Assembly: GCA_001971685.1 (NCBI GenBank)
Contig: CP019326.1
Location: 930,001-994,000, forward strand
Source: Halomonas sp. 1513
GTDB taxonomy: Bacteria; Pseudomonadota; Gammaproteobacteria; Pseudomonadales; Halomonadaceae
Direction: 5' to 3'
DNA: 64,000 nt
Made by a program: the position numbers and the translations under genes. The first letter of the stretch is position 1. Each line of letters opens with the position of its first letter. The notes beneath the pieces were generated by a model. The model worked only from the letters and a program-made list of their open reading frames with translations, searched no databases and had not been told where the DNA came from. Of the stretch, positions 17,381 to 26,969 are shown piece after piece.

Positions 17381-18207
17381 GGCATGAGCACTCACTGGCG
17401 CTGCTGCTGCGTGCGGCCGAGCTGCCGCGCAGCACGTTCTACTACCAGATCAAGGCCTTGGACGCTGACGATCGGTACGCGGCTCTGAAGGCGCGTATCC
17501 GGGCGATCTACGACCGCCACAAAGGGCGCTATGGCTACCGTCGCATCACCTCCGTTCTGCGGCAGGCAGGTGAGGCGATCAACCACAAGACCGTCCAGCG
17601 GTTGATGCAACAGCTAGGCTTGAAGTCCCTGGTTCGCCCTAAGCGGTATCGTGCCTACCGAGGCGCGGAAGGCTACGCCGCCCCGAATACGTTGCAGCGT
17701 CGGTTTCAGGCTCAGCGTCCCCATCAACGGTGGGTGACAGACATCACCGAATTCAAGGTCAATGGCCAGAAGCTCTACCTGTCACCGGTCATGGATCTAT
17801 ATAACGGAGAGATCATTGCCTTCCAGACAGGGCCACGCCCGGTGTTCGACCTGGTGAAGGGTATGCTCAAGAAAGCCTTTAGCAGGCTGATCGCGGGGGA
17901 CCGGCCGCTGCTCCACTCGGATCAGGGCTGGCATTATCGCCACCCCAGATATCGCCGCCTAGTGGTGGAGAAGCGGATACTCCGTAGCATGTCACGGAAA
18001 GGGAACTGTCTGGACAATGCTGCGATGGAGAGCTTCTTCGGCACCCTGAAGGCTGAATACTTCCATTTGAACCGGTTCGACACCATAGAGCAGCTGCAGC
18101 AAGGCCTCGACCGTTACATCCATTACTACAACCACGAGCGTATCAAGATGAAATTAAAAGGCCTGAGCCCTGTGCAGTACAGGACTCAGGCCTTGAGCGC
18201 CGACTGA
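17305..18207 (+). CDS. IS3-family transposase OrfB, made by -1 frameshift
   Basis: The -1 frame is open from the slippery site at 17305 to 18207. It includes the N-terminal LLLRAAELPRSTFYYQIK segment typical of OrfB, so a fused OrfAB product is expected; an ATG-only start at 17458 would lose this part. The integrase core carries the DDE triad: D in VTDITEF, D in LLHSDQGWHY and E in AAMESFFGTLKAE. It catalyses strand transfer of this element. Confidence 0.88.
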   Translation, partial: KKARCLDPGKAGDDAGQKAQAVQGLRHEHSLALLLRAAELPRSTFYYQIKALDADDRYAALKARIRAIYDRHKGRYGYRRITSVLRQAGEAINHKTVQRLMQQLGLKSLVRPKRYRAYRGAEGYAAPNTLQRRFQAQRPHQRWVTDITEFKVNGQKLYLSPVMDLYNGEIIAFQTGPRPVFDLVKGMLKKAFSRLIAGDRPLLHSDQGWHYRHPRYRRLVVEKRILRSMSRKGNCLDNAAMESFFGTLKAEYFHLNRFDTIEQLQQGLDRYIHYYNHERIKMKLKGLSPVQYRTQALSAD

Positions 18208-18270
18208 ATGAGCCGTCCAACTATTGGGGGTCAGTTCAAGGGCGGGGCGTCGTGGGGTCAGTGCGGGAGT

Positions 18271-20040
18271 CTAGCTGTCGTCGCCAGGGCGGCGCGGCTC
18301 GGGCTCGCCGGTACTGGTGCTGGCGATGACGGTGCCGGTTTCGCCGCTTTCGAGCGTCGCCAGCAGGCGCTCGGACTCGCGCTGGAAGGCGGCCAGGGCA
18401 TCACCTTCGAGGCTCTGGTTCTCGGGCAGGTCGACGCGCATCGGGTCGACCTGGTTGCCGTTGACGATCACCTCGTAATGCAGGTGTGGGCCGGTGCTGC
18501 GCCCGGTGTTGCCGGATTTGGCAATGGTCTCGCCCATGCTGACGCGATCACCACGGCTGACCAGCGGCTCGGAGAGATGCAGGTAGCGGGTGCGGTAGCC
18601 GTTATCGTGGCGTACCACGATGAAGCGGCCGGCCAGCGGGTGATTGCCTACCTTCTCCACGCGACCATCGGCGGGGGCATTGATCGAGGTGCCGATCGGC
18701 ATCGCCCAGTCGGTGCCGTAGTGCGGGCTGACGCGCCCAGTGACCGGATGCTTGCGGCGCAGGTTGAATGAAGAACTCTGGCGATAGTTGCCGTTGAAGG
18801 GGTAGCGCTCGAAGGCCGGGTCGAGGCTTGCACCATCGGGGGTATAGAAACGGTTGTCGGAGCTGTTGCGAACCACCGTCAGATCCATCCGCGCGCCTTC
18901 GTACTTGACTGCCAGCACGCGGGAGTCGAGGCTCTGGCCGTCGATCAGGTCGGATTCCACCAGCACCTGGAAGCGATCGCCGCGACGGGTGTCGCGTCGG
19001 AAGTCGAGTTTTTTCTCCAGCAGTTTGCTGAGCTGGGCGACTTCTGAGGCGGACAGACCGGTGGCCTCGGCGGAGCGTCCGAAGCTACCGCTCACTGTCC
19101 CGGCAAACAACCGCTGGGTAGGTTCGCCTGCCTTCTCGATGCTCGAGACCTCGAAGGCCGTCTCGGGGTCGCGCTCTATCAAGAAGCCGCTGCGTGGATT
19201 CTTCATCACACGCAGCGCCAGGAGTTGCCCATCTTCATCGAGCTGGTAGTCGAAATTGTGCCCGGCCCGCCAACGGGTCAGAACATTGCGATCGGGCATC
19301 TTGTCGAGTAGCTGCAGCACTTCGCTGTAGCCGAGGCCGAGGGTTTGCTGGGCCATTACCGCGAACGTATCGCCCTGCTGCACCGTATAGGTTTCCCATT
19401 CGGGCACATAGGTCTGTTCGGCTACTAGCTCTTCATCGAGAAATACGTCGCCATCGTCGAACAGCACCAGGGGGCCGTCGAGGTAGTCGTCATAATCGTA
19501 GGCGGTATAAGAAGCCAGCGAGTCGTCGTCTAAGCCGGCATCCTGCATGGACTCATCGACCAGCGCCAGATCGTCGGACTGGCCCATCTCGGGAAGATGT
19601 AGAGCAAGATGCAGCACGTCGGTATCAATGGTTGCCGGCGAGTCTTCCGGCTGCTGCTCATCGACATCGATGGATTCCGCGGTAGTGGCGGCGACGGACG
19701 TCTGCTCAGCGCTCGCTTGTGCCGTAGAGAGCATGTCGATGTCGACGATTTCCTGAGCCGCCAGTTCGGCAATGGGGACGTACTGGCGAGTGGCATCCAA
19801 GGCATTACTGGCCATTTTCACCGCGTCTGATACGGCATTGCGCTCGAAATCGAGTTCGCCTGTTTCGCGGTTGGTATTTGAATCGAGGGGGAAGAAAGCT
19901 GGTGAAGCGACGCTGGGGCTTTCGCCTGTAGTGTCGAAAGCGCCGATGATTTTTTGCGTACCTAGCACGGTGACCATGGTGGCGACGGGTAGTAAAAGTA
20001 ACTTGTGCGTGCGAGGCAGCGAATGAAGAATTCGCAACAT
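18271..20040 (-). CDS. M23 metallopeptidase, OapA/MepM-like murein hydrolase
   Basis: A 589-residue envelope protein. An N-terminal hydrophobic segment (about 12-30) anchors or exports it. A long acidic, low-complexity linker follows, then a LysM-like OapA domain (about 215-290, TYTVQQGDTFAVMAQQTLG). The C-terminal M23 domain (about 430-540) has the zinc ligands in HYGTDWAMP and GPHLHYEV. MepM-type enzymes cut peptidoglycan cross-links to allow wall growth. The acidic linker fits a halophile periplasm. It converges on the interrupted terminator of codB. Confidence 0.85.
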   Translation of the reverse strand: MLRILHSLPRTHKLLLLPVATMVTVLGTQKIIGAFDTTGESPSVASPAFFPLDSNTNRETGELDFERNAVSDAVKMASNALDATRQYVPIAELAAQEIVDIDMLSTAQASAEQTSVAATTAESIDVDEQQPEDSPATIDTDVLHLALHLPEMGQSDDLALVDESMQDAGLDDDSLASYTAYDYDDYLDGPLVLFDDGDVFLDEELVAEQTYVPEWETYTVQQGDTFAVMAQQTLGLGYSEVLQLLDKMPDRNVLTRWRAGHNFDYQLDEDGQLLALRVMKNPRSGFLIERDPETAFEVSSIEKAGEPTQRLFAGTVSGSFGRSAEATGLSASEVAQLSKLLEKKLDFRRDTRRGDRFQVLVESDLIDGQSLDSRVLAVKYEGARMDLTVVRNSSDNRFYTPDGASLDPAFERYPFNGNYRQSSSFNLRRKHPVTGRVSPHYGTDWAMPIGTSINAPADGRVEKVGNHPLAGRFIVVRHDNGYRTRYLHLSEPLVSRGDRVSMGETIAKSGNTGRSTGPHLHYEVIVNGNQVDPMRVDLPENQSLEGDALAAFQRESERLLATLESGETGTVIASTSTGEPEPRRPGDDS

Positions 20041-20256
20041 GATAACGGCCTTGACTTGTTAGATGAACGTAAAAAGGCACGAGAACCTTACCCCAAGCCG
20101 CTTGAGATGCCTAGACTGTACATAAGCACAGGTATTTAGGCCGCGGTTTGGCAACGCTGTTCGACTAACGTCTAGCGGTAGATCATGCTGGATTTCCCCG
20201 GCGAGGTAGCGCTTATTCCTGGTTTTTCGCGTACGCCGGGGTGTAATTCAAGTGAT

Positions 20257-21105
20257 TTATCCTGTCAGGTTGCCACTCCGGTAGTCCTTTAACGCCTGTT
20301 CGAGCTCGTCATGGGTGTTCATGACGAAAGGCCCGTAGTGGGCGATCGGCTCCTGATGGGGGGTGCCGGCGAGAATCAATGCCTGAGCGCCGGAGTGGCT
20401 GTCGAGCGAGAGGTGCTGCCCCTCGCCGAGGCGTGCCAGGTGGCCGGCAGTGATGCGCTGGTCGCCGATCTCCAGCTCACCGTCGAAGACATAGACCGCC
20501 AGCATCGGGGCGCTTTGCTCCAGCAGCAGGCGCCCGCCATGCTCCATGATCACATGAGCGACGCCGCTATCACCGGCCAGTGCATCCAGCGGCCCGGCGA
20601 CGTGTTGCTGTGGCTCGATACCGCGCCATTCACCGCCCAGGGCGATCAGCCTGGCAGCCTGGCCGTGCAGAGAGGGCATCTCGCTTGAGCGTACGTCGCG
20701 GTAGGTAGCGTCGCTGAGCTTGTCCTTGGCCGCAAGGCTCAGCCACATCTGAAAGGCGTGCAGGCCATGATGGTCGGTGAGCGGCATTTCGGAGTGAACG
20801 ATGCCACGTCCGGTATGCATCCACTGGGCGTCACCCGCGTTGATGGTGCTGGAATGTCCCATGTGGTCTTCATGGGTCAGGCCGCCGTGAATCACGTAGG
20901 TCAGGGTTTGAATGCCGCGGTGCGGGTGGGGCGGAAAGCCGCCGATATAGTCGTCGGGTCGATCCGAGCCTAGCTCATCGAGCATCAAGAAAGGATCGAT
21001 ACCGCCGCCGAAGTCGTGAATGCGCTTGATCTTCACGCCGTCGCCGTCCTGGCTCGGCTGACTGCGCACCACAGAGGCGACTGAACGGATAGGGGAGGGG
21101 GTCAT
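20257..21105 (-). CDS. Pirin family protein
   Basis: A 282-residue bicupin. The N-terminal domain holds the pirin metal site: GFPPHPHRGIQTLTYV gives two histidines, with H and E further on (HEDHMGH; HSEMP). Bacterial pirins have been linked to quercetinase activity and to redox sensing, so a single function cannot be given. AAGGAG lies before the ATG. It is divergent from a LysR gene followed by yqjG, an arrangement suggesting a joint quinone/oxidative-stress role controlled by the LysR protein. Confidence 0.85.
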   Translation of the reverse strand: MTPSPIRSVASVVRSQPSQDGDGVKIKRIHDFGGGIDPFLMLDELGSDRPDDYIGGFPPHPHRGIQTLTYVIHGGLTHEDHMGHSSTINAGDAQWMHTGRGIVHSEMPLTDHHGLHAFQMWLSLAAKDKLSDATYRDVRSSEMPSLHGQAARLIALGGEWRGIEPQQHVAGPLDALAGDSGVAHVIMEHGGRLLLEQSAPMLAVYVFDGELEIGDQRITAGHLARLGEGQHLSLDSHSGAQALILAGTPHQEPIAHYGPFVMNTHDELEQALKDYRSGNLTG

Positions 21106-21211
21106 CGGAGAGTCTCCTTGGAAAGGTTGGTACTGATGCCGAGGATTATCGATGATGGACAGGCGATATCAGAAGCGCATAGTTTTGCTGCAACTGTTCG
21201 AGGAATTCGAA

Positions 21212-22132
21212 ATGTCCCGTGTGACACTAGCGCAGTGGCAGATGTTGGCTGCCGTGGTCGACCATGGCGGCTTTGCACGCGCCTCCGAGGTGGTACATAA
21301 AAGCCCTTCGACACTCAACCACGCCGTGCACAAGCTGGAAGAGCAGTTGGGCGTCAAGGTGCTGGAGCCGGTAGGCCGTCAGGTGCGGTTGACCGAAGCC
21401 GGAGAGCTGCTGCTGCGGCGCGCGCGGCAATTGATCGAGAGCGCCGAAGCGCTCGAAGACGTGGCCGAAAGCCTGGCGGCGGGGCTCGAGGCGGAGATCG
21501 TGCTGGCCATCGACCAACTGTTTCCACCGGACGCCCTGGCCCGGGCGCTGGATGCCTTTTCGGTGCGCTATCCCGGGGTGCGCGTGCAGCTTCATGAAAC
21601 GGTGCTCAACGGTGGCATCGAGATGCTCTATGACGGCCGCGCCGATCTGGTGGCGTCAGGACTGGCGGCGCAAGGCTTTCTCGGCGAACCGCTGGTGACG
21701 GTGCGCTTCATCGCCGTGGCACACCCCGACCATCCACTGCACCGGCTCGGTCGGCCCCTTGACCTGCGCGATCTCAAGCAGCATCGCCAACTGGTGGTAC
21801 GCGACTCGGCCCAGCGCCAGTCGATGGATGCCGGCTGGCTCAAGGCCGAGCAGCGCTGGACGCTGAGCCATCTCGCCACCTCGGTGGATATGCTGGAGCG
21901 TGGGCTGGGCTTTGCCTGGGTACCGGAGACGCGTATTGACCAGGCGCTGGCGCGCGGCACCCTGGTGGCGCTGCCGCTCAGCGCAGGGGGGATTCGCGAG
22001 GTGCCGATGCAGCTGATCTATCGCGACCGCGACCGTGCAGGCCCCGCGGCTCAGGCCATGGCGGAAGTGCTCAGGCAAGCCGTGCTCGGCTGCTGCGAGA
22101 CGCACGTTGATTCGACGCCATCGAATGACTAA
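21212..22132 (+). CDS. LysR family transcriptional regulator
   Basis: A 306-residue regulator with an N-terminal winged helix-turn-helix (about 5-65, FARASEVVHKSPSTLNHAVH) and a periplasmic-binding-like effector domain. The ATG at 21212, after GAGGAA, gives the normal family N-terminus; the frame extends 20 codons upstream without homology. It lies between divergent pirin and downstream yqjG, which it probably regulates, perhaps in response to a quinone or electrophile. The ligand is not evident. Confidence 0.85.
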   Translation: MSRVTLAQWQMLAAVVDHGGFARASEVVHKSPSTLNHAVHKLEEQLGVKVLEPVGRQVRLTEAGELLLRRARQLIESAEALEDVAESLAAGLEAEIVLAIDQLFPPDALARALDAFSVRYPGVRVQLHETVLNGGIEMLYDGRADLVASGLAAQGFLGEPLVTVRFIAVAHPDHPLHRLGRPLDLRDLKQHRQLVVRDSAQRQSMDAGWLKAEQRWTLSHLATSVDMLERGLGFAWVPETRIDQALARGTLVALPLSAGGIREVPMQLIYRDRDRAGPAAQAMAEVLRQAVLGCCETHVDSTPSND

Positions 22133-22211
22133 GCGCAAAACTTGCGCTTGAGCGTCGGGCCGATGGGGGTAGGCTGTGGCCACTTGATTACATTCGACTC
22201 GGAGGTGGCCC

Positions 22212-23216
22212 ATGGGCCTGTTGATCGACGGCAAGTGGCACGACCAGTGGTACGACACCGACAAGCACGGTGGTGAATTCGTGCGTGAATCCGCCCAGCT
22301 GCGCGACTGGGTGACGGTCGACGGCAGCCCCGGTCCCGGCGGCCAGCCGGGATTGCCCGCCGAGGCGGACCGCTATCACCTGTATGTGTCGCTGGCCTGC
22401 CCCTGGGCGCATCGCACCCTGATCCTGCGTAAGCTCAAGGGGCTGGACGCGCTGATCGGCGTCTCGCACGTCAGCCCGCTGATGCTCGACCAGGGCTGGA
22501 CCTATCATGAGGACGAGGGCTCGAGTGGCGATCCGATCAACGGCGTCGAGTATCATCGCGAGCTCTATACTCTCACCGATCCGCACTATACCGGCCGCGT
22601 CACCGTGCCGGCGCTGTGGGACAAGCAGCAGCGGCGCATCGTCAACAATGAGTCCGCCGAGCTGCTGCGCATGCTCAACGGCGCCTTCGACGAGCTGACC
22701 GGCAATCGCCTCGATTTCTATCCGGCTGACCTGCGCGAGACCATCGATGCGGTCAACACCGATGTCTACGACCACATCAACAACGGCGTCTACAAGTCGG
22801 GCTTCGCCACCGACCAGAAGGTCTACGACAAGCATGTGGTGGCGCTGTTCGAGGCGCTGGATCGCATGGAGGCGCGCCTCGCCGAGCATCGTTACCTGGC
22901 CGGCGAGTGGCTGACCGAGGCCGACATTCGGCTATTCACGACCCTGGTGCGCTTCGATGCCGTCTATCACGGCCACTTCAAGTGCAACCTCAAGCGCATC
23001 GAGGACTACCCGAACCTGTCGAACTACCTGCGTGAGCTATACCAGTGGCCGGGCATCAAGGAGACGGTGGACTTCGATCATATCAAGCGCCACTACTACT
23101 ACAGCCACGACACCATCAACCCGACCCGCATCGTGCCCAAGGGGCCGCTGCTCGACCTCGAACGCGCCCACGACCGCCAGCGGCTGCCGGGGCAGGGGAT
23201 TCGCGAGAAGGGTTAG
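22212..23216 (+). CDS. yqjG: Glutathionyl-hydroquinone reductase
   Basis: A 334-residue Xi-class glutathione transferase-like enzyme. The catalytic cysteine lies in SLACPWAHRTLILRKLKGL, and the thioredoxin-like domain is followed by an all-helical domain (TEADIRLFTTLVRFDAVYHGHFK). Family members reduce glutathionyl-hydroquinones to hydroquinones with glutathione in the cytoplasm. GGAGG precedes the ATG. The 3' end overlaps the convergent yaiI-like gene by four bases. Confidence 0.92.
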   Translation: MGLLIDGKWHDQWYDTDKHGGEFVRESAQLRDWVTVDGSPGPGGQPGLPAEADRYHLYVSLACPWAHRTLILRKLKGLDALIGVSHVSPLMLDQGWTYHEDEGSSGDPINGVEYHRELYTLTDPHYTGRVTVPALWDKQQRRIVNNESAELLRMLNGAFDELTGNRLDFYPADLRETIDAVNTDVYDHINNGVYKSGFATDQKVYDKHVVALFEALDRMEARLAEHRYLAGEWLTEADIRLFTTLVRFDAVYHGHFKCNLKRIEDYPNLSNYLRELYQWPGIKETVDFDHIKRHYYYSHDTINPTRIVPKGPLLDLERAHDRQRLPGQGIREKG

Positions 23217-23662
23217 GCGTTCTTCGCCAGCCAGCGATCCAGCGCATTGGCGAACTCGCGGCGGTCAACGTCGGAGTAGCCCTTGGGCCCGCCGGTGTGT
23301 TCGCCGCTGGCGCGCAAGGTCTCCATGAAATCCCTCATCTGTACCCTGGCTTTGATATTACTCTTGTCCAGCATCTCGCCGCGGGTGGTCATCACCGCCC
23401 CACCCTTGTCGATGGCCTCCATGGCCAGCGGCAGGTCCGAGCTGATCAGCAGGTCGCCGGCCGCGAGGCGGGCGACGATCTCGTTGTCGGCGGCGTCGAA
23501 GCCGCTGGCCACCGCCAGCGACTTGACCCAGCGCGACGGCGGCAGCGGGATCTGGTGATTGGCCACGAACCAGGCGGGGGTGGCGGTGCGTTCGGCGGCA
23601 CGCAGGATGATCTCACGCGCCACCTTGGGGCAGGCGTCGGCATCGATCCACAGGGTCGGCAT
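23213..23662 (-). CDS. yaiI: YaiI/YqxD family (DUF188) protein
   Basis: A 149-residue protein with the DUF188 start LWIDADACPKVAREII and the internal ADNEIVARLAAGDLLISSDLPLA pattern, which resembles a PIN-like acidic site. The C-terminal GGPKGYSDVDRREFANALDR is also conserved. No biochemical function is established for the family. Convergent with yqjG. Confidence 0.9.
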   Translation of the reverse strand: MPTLWIDADACPKVAREIILRAAERTATPAWFVANHQIPLPPSRWVKSLAVASGFDAADNEIVARLAAGDLLISSDLPLAMEAIDKGGAVMTTRGEMLDKSNIKARVQMRDFMETLRASGEHTGGPKGYSDVDRREFANALDRWLAKNA

Positions 23663-24135
23663 GGGGGCTCCTGACAGAGGGGCAAGAATGGCGGCCGCGA
23701 AAAGACTGGCCAGGGTCGGGTGGCGATGTTAGCATGCGCGCTCCTCGCATGTGTTGACCCCACCATCGTAACGGTTCGTCGCTCATCGCTGCTTGATTCG
23801 ATGATGCTGCACGACGCTTTGCAGGACGCCAGATGCGTCCGACTATGTAGATGGAGCGCCCAGGAACGCGGATTGTCATTCCGCGCGGCGCAAACGGTCG
23901 CCACAGCGGTTCGCCGAGGGTCTATGCGAGCAGCTGCCCGCCATGGCCCGAGCCGATTCGGCCCTGCCGAATCTTCGTACGCGAACCGGATGCCAGGTGC
24001 GACCGGTGTCCCAGACTCCGCCCGTGCTGCCCCAAGGGGCAGGTCAGATCGTCCGTGACGATCGGCATATTAATGGGATCAGGGACACCACCAAACTCTG
24101 TTGCCGGTACTGACCGGCCTACCAAGGTGTGATTG
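23663..24135. other. Long intergenic region upstream of the DEAD-box helicase
   Basis: About 470 bases with no convincing gene. It must hold the promoters of the divergent yaiI-like and helicase genes. Cold-shock helicase genes often have long 5' untranslated leaders, and this could be one; I could not pick a specific promoter or fold by eye. Confidence 0.5.
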
Positions 24136-25836
24136 ATGACCTCGACTTCTGTCGCTTCGCCGAGCTTCGGCGATCTTGCTCTGTTGCCTGCCGTTCTCTC
24201 CGCTGTGGAAACACTGGGCTACGAGACTCCTTCGCCGATCCAGCTGCAGACCATCCCTGCGCTGCTGGAAGGCCGTGACATGCTGGGCCAGGCCCAGACC
24301 GGTACCGGCAAGACCGCAGCCTTCGCGCTGCCGATCCTGTCGCGTATCGACCTCGACCGCCGCGAGCCCCAGGTGCTGGTGATGGCGCCGACCCGTGAGC
24401 TGGCCCAGCAGGTCGCCGTGTCGTTCAGCAAATACGGCCAGAACCTCAAGGGCCTGGAAGTCGCCACCCTGTGCGGCGGCCAGGAATATCGCGAGCAGCT
24501 CGGCGCCCTCAAGCGCGGCGCGCAGGTCGTGGTGGGTACCCCGGGCCGCATCATCGACCACCTGGATCGCGGTAGCCTCAAGCTCGACGGCCTCTCCGCC
24601 CTGGTGCTCGACGAAGCCGACGAAATGCTGCGCATGGGCTTCATCGATGACGTCAAGCGCGTTGTCGCCGACACGCCCAAGGATGCCCAGCGGGTATTCT
24701 TCTCGGCCACGCTGCCGACCGAGATCGAGCGCATCGTCAATCGCTACCTGGTCGACCCGGTCAAGGTGGCCATCGAGGCCAGCGCCGGCACGGCCGCGAG
24801 CATCGACCAGCGCATGGTGCGCGTCGACGGCGGCGCCAAGCTGGAAGCCCTGGCGCGCATTCTCGAAGTGGAGCCGGTCGACGGTGCCATCGTCTTCGTG
24901 CGTACCCGTGCCGCCTGTACCACCCTGGTCGAGCAGCTCACCGCACGCGGCGTCAACGCCGCCGGCCTGTCGGGGGATCTCGACCAGAGCCTGCGCGAGC
25001 GCACCATCACGCGCCTCAAGCGTGGCAAGGTCGACGTGCTGATCGCCACCGACGTGGCCGCCCGCGGCCTCGACGTGCCGCGCATCACCCACGTCATCAA
25101 CTACGACCTGCCGCAGGACAGCGAGGCCTACACCCACCGCATCGGGCGTACCGGCCGTGCCGGTCGGACCGGCATCGCCATCACCTTCGTCGGCTTCCGC
25201 GAGACCCGCAAGGTGCGCTGGATGGAGCAGGCCACCGGCCAGCACATGGCCGAGATGCCGCTGCCCGACGAAGCGACGATCCGCGCTCACCGCGACGAGG
25301 TGTTCTCCAAGCGCGTGCAGGGCATGATCACCGCGGGTGCCGACGAGCAGAAAGCGCTGATCGAGCGCCTGGTGGCCGAAGGCAACGATCCGATCGAGCT
25401 GGCCTGCGTGTTCGCCGCCATGGCGCGCGCCGACGAAGCACCGATCGGCCGTGTGCAGGCGCCGCGCGCCGAGCGTGCCAGCGATCGCGCCCCGCGTGAC
25501 GGCAAGCCCAAGCGTCGCGACAGCGCTCCGCGTGAAGGCATGACCCGCTACCGCGTGTCAGTCGGCCACAAGGATGGCGTCAAGCCCGGCCAGCTGGTCG
25601 GCGCGCTGGCCAACGAAGGCGGCATCGAGGGCGCGCGTATCGGCCGTATCGATATCCGCAACGCCTTCTCGGTGGTCGAACTGCCCAGCTCGCTGCCGTC
25701 CAGCATCCTGGCCAAGATGGCGCGCGCCCGTGTCGCCGGTCGTCCGCTGGAGATCAGCGAAGACAGCGGCGCGCCGGAGCGTGCACCGCGCCGTCGCAGC
25801 GACGGCGACGCGCCGATTCGCCGCACCAGCGCCTGA
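24136..25836 (+). CDS. deaD: DEAD-box RNA helicase, DeaD/CsdA type
   Basis: A 566-residue helicase. Core motifs in order: Q motif (SPIQLQTIP), AQTGTGKT, PTRELAQQ, TPGRIIDHL, DEADEML, SATLP, ATDVAARGLD and HRIGRTGR. The C-terminus has a DbpA-like RNA-binding domain (about 470-545) after a basic linker and ends in an arginine-rich tail. It likely unwinds rRNA or mRNA structures in ribosome assembly and cold adaptation. ATG 24136 follows AAGGTG; a TTG one codon earlier is also in frame. Confidence 0.92.
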   Translation: MTSTSVASPSFGDLALLPAVLSAVETLGYETPSPIQLQTIPALLEGRDMLGQAQTGTGKTAAFALPILSRIDLDRREPQVLVMAPTRELAQQVAVSFSKYGQNLKGLEVATLCGGQEYREQLGALKRGAQVVVGTPGRIIDHLDRGSLKLDGLSALVLDEADEMLRMGFIDDVKRVVADTPKDAQRVFFSATLPTEIERIVNRYLVDPVKVAIEASAGTAASIDQRMVRVDGGAKLEALARILEVEPVDGAIVFVRTRAACTTLVEQLTARGVNAAGLSGDLDQSLRERTITRLKRGKVDVLIATDVAARGLDVPRITHVINYDLPQDSEAYTHRIGRTGRAGRTGIAITFVGFRETRKVRWMEQATGQHMAEMPLPDEATIRAHRDEVFSKRVQGMITAGADEQKALIERLVAEGNDPIELACVFAAMARADEAPIGRVQAPRAERASDRAPRDGKPKRRDSAPREGMTRYRVSVGHKDGVKPGQLVGALANEGGIEGARIGRIDIRNAFSVVELPSSLPSSILAKMARARVAGRPLEISEDSGAPERAPRRRSDGDAPIRRTSA

Positions 25837-25876
25837 TACCGCGGCCGCCTTCGAGGCGGTCAGGGTAGGCAACGCA

Positions 25877-25907
25877 AGCAGGCCGGGGACATTGTCCCCG
25901 GCCTGCT
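25877..25907. terminator. Bidirectional terminator between deaD and the FAH-family gene
   Basis: A perfect 13-bp inverted repeat AGCAGGCCGGGGA / TCCCCGGCCTGCT with loop CATTG lies between convergent genes. T-tracts are weak on both strands. Confidence 0.75.
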
Positions 25908-25946
25908 GCGTTGTGGGCGTTGGAAACTCGCGACGCGAGACGCGAC

Positions 25947-26939
25947 CTAGAGTGCGGCGATGTGAGTATTGGTGGATTCCTCCTCGACGCGCAGTGGATT
26001 GCGCAGCGGCCGTCCGAAGGCGGGCAGCTCGACCTCGAAGCGATCGCCGTCGCGGGTCTTGATGCCGTCTGCAAAGCTCAGCGTCGCGGTGCCGAAGAAG
26101 TGCACGTGGACATCGCCGGGGCGGCGGAAGTTGGAGTACTTGAAGTGGTGGTGCTCGAGGTTGGCCAGGCTGTGCGCCATGTTGGCCTCGCCGGTGAGGA
26201 ACGGCTTCTCCCACAGCGTCTCGCCGTCACGCACGATGCGGCTGACGCCCTCCAGGTGTGTGGGCAGCTCGCCGACCAGCAGCTCCGGGCCGACGCTGCA
26301 GGCGCGCAGCTTGGAGTGGGCCAGCCACAGGTAGTTGAAGCGCTCGGTGACGTGGTCGGAGAACTCGTTGCCCAGCGCATAGCCGACCCGCCACGGGGTG
26401 CCGTCGGCGCCCACCAGGTAGAGCCCGGCGAGCTCCGGCTCCTCGCCGGCGTCCTCGGCGAAGGCCGGTGAGGGCAGCGCCGCCTCGGGGGCCACGATGC
26501 AGTCGCCGTCGCCCTTGTAGAACCACTCCGGCTGGGCACCGCTCTCGCCGGGGGCGGGCTTGCCGCCCGTCACGCCGAGCTTGAACATGCGCATCGAGTC
26601 GGTCAGCTCCTCCTCGCTCACCTGCGTCTTGGCGTGCATCGCCGAGCGGGTGTCGGCGCTGCCCAGATGGGTGAGGCCGGTGCCGGTAACCAGGCAGTGG
26701 GCCGGATCGGGATGGGTCAGCGGCGGCAGCAGGCGCCGCTCGTCGACCAGCGCCTGGTAGTCGACCAGGGTCTCGCCGAGGCGCGCCTCGACGACCCGGG
26801 TGAGCGGCTGGCCGGAGTCGATGGCGATGCGCGCCAAGGCATAGGTGCCGCCGTCGACGATGAGGGGACGAACGCTGTCGTTGTTCTCCACCAGCGCTAC
26901 CCGCAGCTGGTCCTGGTCGAGGTATTGAATCAGTCGCAT
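25947..26939 (-). CDS. FAH-family enzyme, AraD1/GguC-like (sugar-acid catabolism)
   Basis: A 330-residue fumarylacetoacetate-hydrolase-fold protein. The C-terminal part carries the family active-site features (VGYALGNEFSDHVTER, SKLRACSVGPELLVG, THLEGVSRIVRDGETLW, GTATLSF). The N-terminal domain is of the AraD1/GguC type. Relatives sit in pentose-acid pathways, and XylX-type members dehydrate 2-keto-3-deoxypentonates to ketoglutarate semialdehyde. Its place as the last gene of the TRAP operon, and the aldonate dehydratases at 38-41.6 kb, support that role here. It is inferred, not proven. Confidence 0.75.
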   Translation of the reverse strand: MRLIQYLDQDQLRVALVENNDSVRPLIVDGGTYALARIAIDSGQPLTRVVEARLGETLVDYQALVDERRLLPPLTHPDPAHCLVTGTGLTHLGSADTRSAMHAKTQVSEEELTDSMRMFKLGVTGGKPAPGESGAQPEWFYKGDGDCIVAPEAALPSPAFAEDAGEEPELAGLYLVGADGTPWRVGYALGNEFSDHVTERFNYLWLAHSKLRACSVGPELLVGELPTHLEGVSRIVRDGETLWEKPFLTGEANMAHSLANLEHHHFKYSNFRRPGDVHVHFFGTATLSFADGIKTRDGDRFEVELPAFGRPLRNPLRVEEESTNTHIAAL

Positions 26940-26969
26940 GGGCTACTCCTTGTCAGGGGCGACGATGAA

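Larger units (their letters stand above)
16793..18238 (+). mobile_element. IS3-family (IS150-like) insertion sequence, intact
   Basis: The element is 1446 bp. Its ends are related inverted repeats: TGAACTGCACCCC then AAGTTGGAC on the left and TGAACTGACCCCC then TAGTTGGAC on the right (reverse complement). It is flanked by a 3-bp direct repeat AGG (16790-16792 and 18239-18241), the target duplication expected of IS3 elements. It contains overlapping orfA and orfB with a slippery site. Ends, duplication and frames are all intact, so it may be active and recently inserted. Confidence 0.92.
16778..18253. terminator. Terminator hairpin split by the insertion element
   Basis: ACGACGCCCCGC at 16778-16789 and GCGGGGCGTCGT at 18242-18253 are perfect 12-bp inverted repeats that would enclose just AGG if the IS and one target copy were removed. 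They lie between the convergent codB and M23 peptidase genes, so they were a bidirectional terminator before the IS entered its loop. Confidence 0.8.

Noticed and set aside
24079..25290. 403-residue minus-strand frame
   Set aside because: Antisense to the DEAD-box helicase; low-complexity composition.
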